A stretch of DNA of 64,000 nucleotides from Niastella sp966212235. Its GTDB lineage: Bacteria > Bacteroidota > Bacteroidia > Chitinophagales > Chitinophagaceae. Where the stretch lies: NCBI GenBank assembly GCA_966212235.1, contig CBIHPP010000022.1, positions 62,001 through 126,000 of the forward strand, written 5' to 3'. The notes below the pieces were generated by a model, which did not search any database, had not been told where the DNA came from, and worked only from the letters and a program-made list of their open reading frames with translations. The stretch's first letter is position 1. Each line of letters starts with the position of its first letter. Below, one piece after another: positions 52,257 through 60,960 of the stretch. Made by a program: the position numbers and the translations under genes.

Positions 52257-54461
52257 TTATTGGTGTTGAAATAATGTTTTTCTTTGTTGATCAAGAAAAT
52301 GCTCAACATATCTGCGATTTCTACAATTTGGATCAGATTTTAATCGGTCAGTTAATTGCCTAATAATGGCCTTCATCCTAGCAGGATTTTTGGATCCGTG
52401 TTCTTTAATTTCTTGCTGGATATACTCCGATATTTCCCTCGGCATGTGAAAGCTTAAATTAATTCCAATAAGACTTGGAAAAAGTTGCTTATACATATTA
52501 TCTACTTCAAACTTCTTAGGAGCAAGAGTGATATAATTATATAGGAAATCAGGGCGCATATAACAACTTACTGGATATTTCTTAACAAATAGCTTTTCTA
52601 CAACCCTATAGGTTGATGTATCTTTAGATAACCACCAAGTTTTATATCCATAAATCCCTGTTTGGGATGCTTCGTTAGCTCTTTCCCGAAGTTTGTAAAT
52701 CGTTAGAATTACTTCTGCATCTGTTTGAGCTTTATTTGCATTCTTTTTTAATACCTCCAATTCTGAAGATAACCTTTCATGTTCTTCAGTATTTATTTTA
52801 ACATTTAGGTATTCATCAGTTGTATACTGTATGTCGAACTGATTCTTAAGAAAATCTACAAGCTCTTCTTTTGTATTTATTAAATAAGGACTACAAAAAT
52901 TATTTATAAAGTCTTGAAACGAATAGACATTGCCTCTAAATTTGGCATGAAAATATGCCCTAATCATTATTTCATCGATATAAAGGGAATCGATATCATT
53001 TAACAAATAATATTCTTCATCTTCCTTAAATATTGATTCGTATTTGTTTTTAATCATATAAAAATGCGAAACCAATTCATCAATAATGGCATCTGTGATA
53101 TATAACTTTACTCCTGCTTCTTTTGCACTCATAAGTAAATTCCAGTGTCTTCTATTTTGTTCATCAAGGTAATATTCTGACAGAGCAGGGATGATAATAG
53201 AAGTACACACATAAATATTAAGTCTTGAAGCCATGCTTTCAAAGTATAATGCTATTTGCGGATTCCACTGAAGCATAAACATCATCATATATGTATTCGA
53301 AAGGCTTTGAAAGTATTTTTTTTGCTCAATAGTTCCATTATAAACAATATCCCTAATGGCCATCAACAGACATGTCTTTACAATTTCTTTATTTTTTTCA
53401 ATTACAGAGCTCTGATCGACAACTATCCCTATAGTATCCCGAAGATCCTTTTCAATTGAATCCTCGCTTTTACCATGCAATATAAAATTTGAGAACTCCA
53501 ATCCTTGCTGATAAAATATTTTGTGTATTGTATCATTAATCAGCAATACAAGATTTTTAACTTGGGCATCCTTATCATTTAGATATTTTAATATTGTTTG
53601 AGAACACTGCTTGTAAAAATCATCTTGAAGCTGAGCATCTGATAAATTTCTTTGAGCGATCTCTAACCTAGTTTCATAAGGCAAACAATACCCAATTTTA
53701 TGTAATTTAATTTTTCTAGGCTTTTTTGATAGTTCTAATAGGCGTTCGTCAATAGTCTTCTCAATAATTTTAGGATCGAATTTTACGTATTCTTTAATTT
53801 GATCTTTTATTTCTTCTGACGTTTTTACAATTCCTTTGTCTGGATCAGTTCCTTCTAAAGAAAAAAGTATTAGAGTATCAGCAAGTACTTTATCAATTTT
53901 TAAATCCCATCTCTTTGACTCAAGCTGTTGCCTTAAAAAAACAAAAAGCCGTGAATCCTTATCCATCGATGAAACAGCAAAAGCTTTTCCTGGTTTACTA
54001 TATTCATGTAAATTACTTTCTACAAAAGTAAAAAATGCAGCCCTTGTGCCATTTGAATAATTGGCATGAAGTACAAACCAAGACAAATCGTAAATTCTTA
54101 GAAAGACTTTCTCCTTATCAATAAATCCATCAATTAATTGTTCCTTGTTTTTTACCTCCCTATTAGTTGCATAAATTAATATATCAAATGAAATTTTATT
54201 TTTTCTAAGAGAATCAATTGTATTTTCAATTTTTCCTTTAATATCTTTTTCTGTAGAAAATTGATAAATTTGTTTTGAAAAGCCATTTCTCTTTTTAATA
54301 TATTCCAAACCATCAATTCCTTTATCTTTCACCCCTCCTACCGGCATAAAATTATATCCTGTTACTGCAGTCAAAAATGATTGTGCAAATTTCTCAAATA
54401 CAAATCCTTCCTGAATTATACTTAATGCATACTTAAAAGCTTCAATCTTAATCTCTTCCAT
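52257..54461 (-). CDS. Nuclease-like protein: N-terminal restriction-endonuclease fold, C-terminal PIN-like region
   Basis: The 734-residue protein is not matched to a named family by me. Residues 1-115 look like a PD-(D/E)XK/Mrr-type fold: FEKFAQSFLTAVTG, GVKDKGIDGLEYI (Asp50) and IYQFSTEKDIKGKI, although the usual Gln-X-Lys is Gln-X-Ser. Residues ~410-530 resemble a PIN domain (NIYVCTSIIIPALSEYY, GVKLYITDAIIDELVSHF), with the first catalytic Asp replaced by Cys. The middle is helical. This gene is AT-rich and converges on the cyclase gene with 134 bp between them. The combination suggests a nucleic-acid-cleaving defence protein; catalysis is uncertain because key residues differ. Confidence 0.6.
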   Translation of the reverse strand: MEEIKIEAFKYALSIIQEGFVFEKFAQSFLTAVTGYNFMPVGGVKDKGIDGLEYIKKRNGFSKQIYQFSTEKDIKGKIENTIDSLRKNKISFDILIYATNREVKNKEQLIDGFIDKEKVFLRIYDLSWFVLHANYSNGTRAAFFTFVESNLHEYSKPGKAFAVSSMDKDSRLFVFLRQQLESKRWDLKIDKVLADTLILFSLEGTDPDKGIVKTSEEIKDQIKEYVKFDPKIIEKTIDERLLELSKKPRKIKLHKIGYCLPYETRLEIAQRNLSDAQLQDDFYKQCSQTILKYLNDKDAQVKNLVLLINDTIHKIFYQQGLEFSNFILHGKSEDSIEKDLRDTIGIVVDQSSVIEKNKEIVKTCLLMAIRDIVYNGTIEQKKYFQSLSNTYMMMFMLQWNPQIALYFESMASRLNIYVCTSIIIPALSEYYLDEQNRRHWNLLMSAKEAGVKLYITDAIIDELVSHFYMIKNKYESIFKEDEEYYLLNDIDSLYIDEIMIRAYFHAKFRGNVYSFQDFINNFCSPYLINTKEELVDFLKNQFDIQYTTDEYLNVKINTEEHERLSSELEVLKKNANKAQTDAEVILTIYKLRERANEASQTGIYGYKTWWLSKDTSTYRVVEKLFVKKYPVSCYMRPDFLYNYITLAPKKFEVDNMYKQLFPSLIGINLSFHMPREISEYIQQEIKEHGSKNPARMKAIIRQLTDRLKSDPNCRNRRYVEHFLDQQRKTLFQHQ

Positions 54462-54964
54462 ATTTTTATAATCAATTTTTAAATTATATAATGAATTGCT
54501 AGCACTATAAATAAAAATGATTTAATAATTAAAAATATCACTAGCTAGAGAGGGCTGTAATTAAAGGATAGGCTTTTAAGAATGAGCATGCAAACATCTA
54601 CTAATAACACCAAGAAGTGAAACATTTTCTATTCTTTACTTGCTTTTTGATTATAATCAACCATATTAATATTTTCTAACTTTTTTTCTCCTGGAACGAC
54701 AAAAACACAGACCCCGAAAAAACCAACCTGATAACTATTGTCTGCAGTAAAGACACCAAACAGAATTTTGAAGAACTCAAAAATATATTTATTCAAATTG
54801 CCAATTTTCTTAACTGGCAGTTAGTTGATGAACGAACTGACGATGGTATTGAGGACTGTGTTTTATGGGCGCCGGCTACAAAATTGACTTGAACCCTGGT
54901 TCTATTCCAGCCTATAAAAATCAATTATCTTTGATAGTATACCTTACTTGATAGATAATCACTC
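54462..54964. other. Region with a gene fragment between nuclease-like gene and esterase
   Basis: About 500 bp. It includes the coding-like fragment at 54680-54892 and the AT-rich upstream region of the nuclease-like gene (minus strand, 54462-54560). Nothing else was recognised. Confidence 0.35.
54680..54892 (+). pseudogene. Gene fragment, 70 codons without start
   Basis: The frame after TAA at 54677 encodes FFSWNDKNTDPEKTNLITIV, then QNFEELKNIFIQIANFLNWQ, LVDERTDDGIEDCVLWAPA, which has the look of a real protein tail (hydrophobic, charged, W-rich) but no ATG. It ends TGA at 54890. It appears to be the 3' end of a gene whose rest is gone. Family unknown. Confidence 0.4.
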
Positions 54965-56482
54965 ATGAAATTACCCATCCGCATATTCACAATTATAACC
55001 CTCCTGCTTCTCCAATTGCCTCAATGCATAAACGGGCAAACTGCGCTACCGTTCCTTAAAGATTCTATGTATTCAACCATTTTACAGGAGTCTCGTGATC
55101 TGCACGTCATTTTACCGAATGGATACCAGCCTGGTTCAGCACAGCGATATGAGGTGCTGTATATCCTTGACGGGGAATGGTACCAGCAACTCGTTCCGTT
55201 TACGTATAATTTTGCAGAATCCGCCGGGTATCTTCCATCCAGTATTTTTGTGCTTATTCGTAACAGATACCGCGATGGACGGAATTTAAGGGACCGGGAT
55301 TTCTCTCCCACCCGCATATCCGCCGATACCTTGTCCGGAGGCGCTGACCGGTTTTATGATTTTCTGACCAGGGAAATAGTTCCGTATATCGAGCAAAAAT
55401 ATCCGGCTAGTGGCCAGCGATCCCTGCTGGGAAGTTCGTATAGCGGTCTGTTTAGTGTATTCGCATTTCTCAAAGGGCCTGACTTCTTTCAATCTTTTAT
55501 CGCCTCGGATCCTAATCTCAATTTTGATCAGCACTACCTGAGTAAACTCGCCGCACAAAAGTTGCACGGCATTACCGGTACACCGGGAACGCTGTTTATT
55601 GCAGGCCGCACAAGCACGTACCGGGAAGGTGGAATATTTGCTTTTGATTCTGTGCTGCAGGCAAATGCGCCAGCGATGTTGCATTGGCGCTGCATGCGGT
55701 ATGACAATGAAACACATTACAGTGTTCAGCTCAAGGCATTTTATGATGGGTTGCGATTTTCTCATTATGGCTATAGCGCCCAAGCACTCGAATTCCATCC
55801 CATGAAAGGAATGCTTTCGGGCAATAGATCTTTTATGATCTATTCATTGAATGACAATCCTACCGCACGCGTAACGATAGATGGTTCTGAACCTACATCG
55901 GCCTCGTCTTTCATTCCCCGCGACACTACCTTTACCATTACGGCACCTGCCAGTATCCGCATTAAAACATTTGCCAATCGCGCCTCCTATGTGGAGGATT
56001 GGAAAAGTGACTTTTCTATTGGTCAGCTTTTGCCTACTAAATCATCCATTAAAAAGACGAAGATCGGTCTCTCCTATAAGTTATTCAATGGCAATTGGGA
56101 TTCTTTCCCTAATATCAGTTCTTTGGCGCCGGCACAATCTGGCACGGCTGATTCCCTGGTAAAGATCAATGCCCTCCTGCACCAACGCGCTGCCTTTCTG
56201 CTGATAGATGGGTTTATAGACATCACAGAAGATGCCGAATATATATTTCATGCGAATGGTTTTGACGCTGTACAACTGACGCTGGGCGGTAAGACGCTGT
56301 TGCAAGAACAAGGGATTAACCGGAATCCGTCTCCTTCCTATATCGTGTCGCTGACAAAGGGTAGATATCCGTTACGTCTTGAGTTCTTACATAAAACAGC
56401 AACGCTGGAACCTCACTTTACTATGTATCGTAGCAAGTCGGACAATGATCATTGGTGGGAAAACCGGGTGCTGGATTTTTGA
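54965..56482 (+). CDS. Secreted esterase with C-terminal FN3-like and PA14-like domains
   Basis: The 505-residue protein has a signal peptide (MKLPIRIFTIITLLLLQLPQ). The N-terminal ~260 residues are an enterochelin-esterase-like/CE1 alpha/beta hydrolase (ILDGEWYQQLVPFTYNFAES, RSLLGSSYSGLFSVFAFLKG with nucleophile Ser). The middle has an FN3-like segment (ARVTIDGSEPTSASSFIPRD). The C-terminal ~150 residues have DGFIDITEDAEYIFHANGFD and YPLRLEFLHK, as in PA14-like domains. It likely acts outside the cell on esters of polysaccharide or siderophores. No close operon partner was seen. Confidence 0.82.
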   Translation: MKLPIRIFTIITLLLLQLPQCINGQTALPFLKDSMYSTILQESRDLHVILPNGYQPGSAQRYEVLYILDGEWYQQLVPFTYNFAESAGYLPSSIFVLIRNRYRDGRNLRDRDFSPTRISADTLSGGADRFYDFLTREIVPYIEQKYPASGQRSLLGSSYSGLFSVFAFLKGPDFFQSFIASDPNLNFDQHYLSKLAAQKLHGITGTPGTLFIAGRTSTYREGGIFAFDSVLQANAPAMLHWRCMRYDNETHYSVQLKAFYDGLRFSHYGYSAQALEFHPMKGMLSGNRSFMIYSLNDNPTARVTIDGSEPTSASSFIPRDTTFTITAPASIRIKTFANRASYVEDWKSDFSIGQLLPTKSSIKKTKIGLSYKLFNGNWDSFPNISSLAPAQSGTADSLVKINALLHQRAAFLLIDGFIDITEDAEYIFHANGFDAVQLTLGGKTLLQEQGINRNPSPSYIVSLTKGRYPLRLEFLHKTATLEPHFTMYRSKSDNDHWWENRVLDF

Positions 56483-56532
56483 GTCTGCCCAGAAGGAATT
56501 CAATAATTCTGTTTTTGCCGGGGAAATACAAA

Positions 56533-57021
56533 CTATTGCTTATAAATAACAGAATCGGGTAACCCATCACGCTTCGCCATTTTTTCTATTTTATCAAGAA
56601 TTTCGTTTTTTAATCGTTCGCTTACTCTAAGTTCTTGTTCCTTTGTCATTAACCTTTTTTCCGACACCCAATCACCATCCTTTAAATCCGGATTATAAAT
56701 ATCACTTAACAGAAACATACCACCGAATGACAAGAGATACATTTCCTCTGGCTTACTTTTAAAATAAATCCTTTTATTATTAATGCTATCAAGATCAACC
56801 AGCTTATCATAATGCATCCATTTATCAGGAACGTTATAGCCGTCTTTTTGGATCAACGTATCCAAATACCTCATAATTATTATCGACCTTAGTGGAGTTT
56901 CTACTGGATAAAGTAAAGCATTTAAATTACCAGCCTTGTATAATTGGTTACAACTATAGGTAGAATAAGCTAAGATCATACCCCAGGTAATAAGACTTAA
57001 TTTTACGATACGATTCATCAT
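56533..57021 (-). CDS. Hypothetical exported protein
   Basis: The 162-residue protein has an N-terminal hydrophobic segment (VKLSLITWGMILAYSTYSC) with a possible lipobox cysteine, then a soluble domain rich in charged helices (LDSINNKRIYFKSKPEEMYL, RLKNEILDKIEKMAKRDG). No family was recognised. The start is at 57021 or the adjacent ATG at 57018. It is flanked by unrelated genes. Confidence 0.6.
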   Translation of the reverse strand: MMNRIVKLSLITWGMILAYSTYSCNQLYKAGNLNALLYPVETPLRSIIIMRYLDTLIQKDGYNVPDKWMHYDKLVDLDSINNKRIYFKSKPEEMYLLSFGGMFLLSDIYNPDLKDGDWVSEKRLMTKEQELRVSERLKNEILDKIEKMAKRDGLPDSVIYKQ

Positions 57022-57100
57022 TTTACAATTATCAGCTATTGATGATTTGAACTAACGTTTAACACAACGCCCCTTATATGGCACAGTTTGTTTCGAAACG

Positions 57101-57487
57101 CTACATATGAAATACATTGAATTTATGACCATCAGGATCAGCAAACACAAAACCGTAATAACCCTCTCCAAACTCTTCTGGCTTCGAAACTATTGTTCCC
57201 CCGGCTTGCCGCACCTCTTTTTCCCAACCATTAACCTCTTCCTTACTATCAGCAGAAAGGGTAAAAATAATTTCATTCCCGGCTTTTGTATCAATTATTT
57301 GTCCCTTCATGGCAGGTTCAAGTACATCCTTCAAAAAGAAATGGATGATAAAGTTTTCCTCGCCAACGAAGAAGCTGGTCAGTTGCTCCGACGCTCCGTT
57401 TTGTTTAAATCCGATTCGTTTATAGAATGTAGTGGTTCGTTCTAAATTCTGCACACTGAAATTGGCCCAGATTTTCTTTGTTTGCAT
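57101..57487 (-). CDS. VOC (glyoxalase/bleomycin-resistance) family protein
   Basis: The 128-residue product has the VOC half-barrel pattern: KIWANFSVQNLERTTTFYKR at the start, FFVGEENFIIHFFLKDVL in the middle and GYYGFVFADPDGHKFNVF at the end, where the terminal DPDGHKFNV is typical. It resembles PhnB-like or lactoylglutathione-lyase-related proteins; the metal-ligand set is not certain. It is a soluble stand-alone gene. Confidence 0.9.
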   Translation of the reverse strand: MQTKKIWANFSVQNLERTTTFYKRIGFKQNGASEQLTSFFVGEENFIIHFFLKDVLEPAMKGQIIDTKAGNEIIFTLSADSKEEVNGWEKEVRQAGGTIVSKPEEFGEGYYGFVFADPDGHKFNVFHM

Positions 57488-57707
57488 AAACTAAATGTTT
57501 TATGGTTTATAGTTCGTTTCAAAGATAGCCCATAAGCATACCTAACAGGGGGGCTATTTGCGAAATTTTTAGGGGCTGTTTCCGACATTCTCATTTGGTG
57601 GGAGACCGGGTACTAATTTTAAGTTTCGTGGGCCGCCTGCCACAGCCGAATTCAACAATTCTGCATTTTTACCAGGTGAATGCTAAAAAAAATATTTACT
57701 TTCCAGC

Positions 57708-58508
57708 ATGAAACTATCCCTATTCCTTTTTTCGATTGTACTATTCATCTGCAGCTGCAACTCCTCCGACGAAGAAAGCGACATGCCTGTCTATACCACC
57801 CCAACCATTAAGTACAAGGAAATAGATTACTTTCTGCATGACACCTCCTTATTTACCGAAGGATTGTTAATACATAATGGACAATTATTCGAAAGCACGG
57901 GTTCGCCGGATACTTTCAGAAAATCATATATAGGCATCCATGATCTGAAGACAGGCAACTTTTTACAAAAGACAATGCTTAAGGATACCAGTCTGTTTGG
58001 CGAAGGGATCGTTTTTTTTAAAGACAAACTGTATCAGCTCACTTATAAAAATCGGACCGGCTTTATTTACGATGCCAACACTTTCAAGAAACTGGATCAA
58101 TTCACTTACACAAATAAAGAAGGCTGGGGTTTAACAACCGATGGCACCCATTTGATCATGAGCGATGGCACCGATTCGTTAACCTACCTGGACCCTGCTA
58201 CGTTAAAACCGGTTAAAAAATTACAAATAACGAATAACGGAAAAGCACGGGACAGCCTGAACGAACTGGAATATATTAAGGGATACATCTACGCCAATAT
58301 CTGGCTAACGAACGACATCGTAAAAATTAATGCGGCAGACGGGAAAGTCATTGGCAAACTGGACATAAGTCCTTTAACTTTTAAAGCCGCACTTTCAAGA
58401 CCTGGTTGCGGCGAACCCAATGGTATTGCCTACGACTCTACCACCGACCACCTATATATTACCGGTAAATTATGGCCTTATATTTTTCAACTAAAAATGG
58501 GGCTTTAG
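57708..58508 (+). CDS. Glutaminyl-peptide cyclotransferase, lipoprotein form
   Basis: The 266-residue protein has a lipoprotein signal (VLFICSC, Cys17) and a five-bladed propeller of the plant/bacterial glutamine cyclotransferase family (PF05096 type): FTEGLLIHNGQLFESTGSPD, LFGEGIVFFKDKLYQLTYKN, EGWGLTTDGTHLIMSDGTDS, LNELEYIKGYIYANIWLTND and EPNGIAYDSTTDHLYITGK. It converts N-terminal Gln of proteins to pyroglutamate in the periplasm or on the surface. This can protect secreted proteins from aminopeptidases. It is 35 bp before the HNH gene. Confidence 0.9.
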   Translation: MKLSLFLFSIVLFICSCNSSDEESDMPVYTTPTIKYKEIDYFLHDTSLFTEGLLIHNGQLFESTGSPDTFRKSYIGIHDLKTGNFLQKTMLKDTSLFGEGIVFFKDKLYQLTYKNRTGFIYDANTFKKLDQFTYTNKEGWGLTTDGTHLIMSDGTDSLTYLDPATLKPVKKLQITNNGKARDSLNELEYIKGYIYANIWLTNDIVKINAADGKVIGKLDISPLTFKAALSRPGCGEPNGIAYDSTTDHLYITGKLWPYIFQLKMGL

Positions 58509-58543
58509 TCTGCAGCCTTGAATGTTAAGCTAATTCGAAACAC

Positions 58544-59365
58544 ATGAAAAACATAAAAACAAATAAACAAACGGTTGACCAGTATAAGAATGCGCTATCC
58601 CGCCCGGCTTTTTTGTTTGCATGGAATTCGAATCCCGACATGTATGAAGACTATGAAGTCGATCTCAGGAAATTTAACAAAAAAGGGACATGTAGTGTTC
58701 GCTGGCGTTGTAATTCAAAAGCTATCCGGTCTGGCGACAGGGTATTTATAATTAAAATCGGCAGGCACCCCAAAGGAATTATTGGTTCTGGAAAAGCATT
58801 AACTGACCCATATGATAACGGAATAGATATTGAACTGGATATGCTGCTTGGACCTGATGATGACAATTTGAGTATAGCTATTTTACAGGAAGGTAATTTG
58901 TCGAAACAAAACTGGACGCCTCAAATGAACGGCATCTCCATAAAACCGGAAATCATTGGCGAGCTTGAAGAAAAATGGTCCCTGTTTTTAAAACCAGGAA
59001 TAAAAAACCTTCCCCCCTCTCTTCTATTGACAGCCGAAAATTATTCCAGCACCTATACAGAAGGCGAGACCAACCTCATCTTACAAACCAGGTACGAAAG
59101 AAACCCAATCGCCAGGAAGGCATGTTTACATCACTATGGTTACTCTTGTGTGGTATGTGACTTCAATTTTGAGGATACATACGGTGAGATTGGAAAAAAA
59201 TTCATTCATGTGCACCATTTACTACCTATGGCAACTATTGGCGCGAAATACAAAATAAACGCCATTAAAGATTTGCGGCCTGTCTGTCCAAATTGTCATG
59301 CGATGTTACACACCAATAACCCGCCATTGACCATTGCAAAACTGAGGAAGCTTTTACAGAAATAA
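58544..59365 (+). CDS. HNH endonuclease with N-terminal EVE/PUA-like domain
   Basis: The product has 273 residues. The N-terminal ~130 resemble an EVE/PUA-like base-reading domain (FAWNSNPDMYEDYEVDLRKF, SGDRVFIIKIGRHPKGIIGS). The C-terminal HNH domain has YGYSCVVCDFNFEDTYGEIG, KKFIHVHHLLPMATIG and LRPVCPNCHAMLHT, with the Cys-X2-Cys pair and the HH of the active site. This layout is known from modification-dependent (type IV) restriction enzymes such as those cutting methylcytosine-containing DNA. It is a likely anti-phage gene. It lies next to the glutaminyl cyclase, which is not functionally related. Confidence 0.85.
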   Translation: MKNIKTNKQTVDQYKNALSRPAFLFAWNSNPDMYEDYEVDLRKFNKKGTCSVRWRCNSKAIRSGDRVFIIKIGRHPKGIIGSGKALTDPYDNGIDIELDMLLGPDDDNLSIAILQEGNLSKQNWTPQMNGISIKPEIIGELEEKWSLFLKPGIKNLPPSLLLTAENYSSTYTEGETNLILQTRYERNPIARKACLHHYGYSCVVCDFNFEDTYGEIGKKFIHVHHLLPMATIGAKYKINAIKDLRPVCPNCHAMLHTNNPPLTIAKLRKLLQK

Positions 59366-59673
59366 AACCGGAAGGCGCGAAAAAATGACTTCGCTATTTC
59401 AACTAAAAATAGCTCCTTAACCCGGTTTTTAGAGATCCCCCTAAAAAAATAAATGACCTAAATCAAAAAATTCAGGTAACCCCTTACTGAATGCCTCAAC
59501 TGGTATGTTGTTTTCAACCGAAAATAGTATTTTGCAAATTAATGCTCCACGTTATACCCCACCCTGTTGAACAAACTTTTCTCTTTCTGCTTTGATTGGT
59601 AGGTTATAATTGTTTTGTATTTATAACCGGGATCACTTTCCCCATGTGATCCTATACCATAAAATATACCCAT
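59366..59673. other. Intergenic region, no gene seen
   Basis: About 310 bp of AT-rich DNA between the HNH gene and the 50-residue basic ORF. No promoter consensus with correct spacing was found and no RNA was recognised. Confidence 0.35.
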
Positions 59674-59826
59674 ATGCGAAAAAAATTCAGAAAGAAAAAC
59701 GTACTGCTGCGTTCCGCGAGGAAAGAGAAAGGCAAGAACGTTTCCATTCATCGGCGCAAACACCGGTGGTTTAGAGCAAGATTACTGGCAAAACTTCGCT
59801 CTCTTGCCTTGAAAAAAAATCAATAA
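59674..59826 (+). CDS. 50-residue very basic small protein
   Basis: The ATG at 59674 opens a 51-codon frame (MRKKFRKKNVLLRSARKEKG, then VSIHRRKHRWFRARLLAKLR) in which about 42% of residues are Lys or Arg. It lies 17 bp before the next basic protein. It could be a nucleic-acid-binding peptide. It is too short for routine gene finders, and the evidence is composition and spacing only. Confidence 0.4.
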   Translation: MRKKFRKKNVLLRSARKEKGKNVSIHRRKHRWFRARLLAKLRSLALKKNQ

Positions 59827-59843
59827 ATATCAATCATTTAACA

Positions 59844-60431
59844 ATGAAAATTGCTGCCACGCTACCAACCGCATCAAGCCGTCCTTCTGCCAGGGAGGAG
59901 AACACGTTAACCGCACTAACCACAGAATCATTTAAACCCGTTTGGAGAAATCATCGAAGAAAGAAAAAACCGAAAGCCGAAAAAGTAAAACCGGCCAAAG
60001 CCATACTACCCAATGGATGGTATTTCATGAAACCTGAACACATGAAACGATCGGAATTTAGAAAAATGGCGCCTGGTAAATGTAAAGAGTCCAGGAAAAA
60101 ATTACGAGGCGCCAGAAACAAAGAAGCAGTCAGGTTAGAACTTTTGAAATTACAAGCCGAACTGGATAAAGCATTTGGAGTTGGGAGAATGAAAGCTCGC
60201 CTGGGAGGTAAAATTCTAGCCTGCATGGATCCCGGGCCGCATCGTTTAATTATTTTTACGACTGATCTTTATAGCATTTTCGGAATGGACCCGCGACCGG
60301 CCTCACGCTATTTAACCCGTCTTCGCAAAGAAAAAAACAAACCACGGAGATCATTAGTTACCCTTAGAGAATTTCTTGAATACAGCAAACTGAAAGAAGA
60401 AGATGTAATACCACACCTCATGCCTAAATAG
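59844..60431 (+). CDS. Basic protein of unknown function
   Basis: The 195-residue protein is Lys/Arg-rich throughout: RNHRRKKKPKAEKVKPAKAI, SEFRKMAPGKCKESRKKL and NKEAVRLELLKLQAELDKAF. A C-terminal part (IIFTTDLYSIFGMDPRPASRY, LTRLRKEKNKPRRS) could be a helix-turn-helix-like module. There is no signal peptide. It probably binds nucleic acids. It follows the 50-residue basic ORF. Function unknown. Confidence 0.65.
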   Translation: MKIAATLPTASSRPSAREENTLTALTTESFKPVWRNHRRKKKPKAEKVKPAKAILPNGWYFMKPEHMKRSEFRKMAPGKCKESRKKLRGARNKEAVRLELLKLQAELDKAFGVGRMKARLGGKILACMDPGPHRLIIFTTDLYSIFGMDPRPASRYLTRLRKEKNKPRRSLVTLREFLEYSKLKEEDVIPHLMPK

Positions 60432-60629
60432 AATACGAAAAAAACGTGCCCTTTATTAAACAGAACCGTCCATCTTCAGGCATTGTAAAACGTCCCGGTT
60501 AAATATTTACAGGCATGGATGAAAATCCAGGCCTTTTCTTTTTTCCGCACTCCTGTTGTTTGCGCTGTGTTCAAGTGCATCTTTGTTCGCAAATTATTCG
60601 TACCTGCTTCGGGACTGCACTAGGTCTTC

Positions 60630-60667
60630 TTCGCAAACTTGCGAACAACTTGCGAAGAAATTGCGAA
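60630..60667 (+). repeat. TTGCGAA repeats at 11-bp spacing
   Basis: TTGCGAA occurs at 60639, 60650 and 60661, exactly 11 bp apart, preceded at 60630 by the inverted copy TTCGCAA (forming a palindrome TTCGCAA-AC-TTGCGAA). Another TTCGCAA is at 60586. The helical-turn spacing points to a protein-binding array. Confidence 0.75.
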
Positions 60668-60770
60668 CATGGCAGCACTAATTCCAAACGCTTACACGAA
60701 GAATAAATAAACATCGCCGATAAGGTTTAATACAATGAAAAGCGACAAATGCGCCAGGACGATACTTCAA

Positions 60771-60835
60771 GACCACTTTAGACCTATTTTGACCACTTTA
60801 GAACTTCCTTGACCACTTTAGGCCACCTGTGACCA
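60771..60835 (+). repeat. GACCACTTTA direct repeats at 20-bp spacing
   Basis: GACCACTTTA starts at 60771, 60791 and 60811, and a partial GACCA at 60831, an exact 20-bp period (about two helical turns). It is ~125 bp upstream of the DUF6266 gene start. The layout suggests an operator or iteron-like site. Confidence 0.75.
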
Positions 60836-60960
60836 TGCCTGTGATTTTTTAGTATAAAACCACCCTACATTTGTACTGCACAAGGCAATTGATCAAATAC
60901 CGGTTATGAACATGCGCTCAGTGCAGTAACATTTATTTTTAACAATTAAAATTTAAAAAA

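Larger units (their letters stand above)
60432..60960. other. Repeat-bearing intergenic region before the DUF6266 gene
   Basis: About 530 bp without a convincing gene. It contains two phased repeat groups, TTGCGAA at 60630-60667 and GACCACTTTA at 60771-60835, described as separate features. Confidence 0.5.

Noticed and set aside
59539..59763. 74-residue minus-strand frame
   Set aside because: It is antisense to the more plausible basic ORF and has no recognisable feature.
60515..60706. 63-residue frame across the TTGCGAA repeats
   Set aside because: Repeat-driven composition; no conserved sequence or leader.
60586..60835. CRISPR array
   Set aside because: Repeats are 7-10 bp with 11- and 20-bp periods and no spacers of 25-40 bp; no cas genes nearby.
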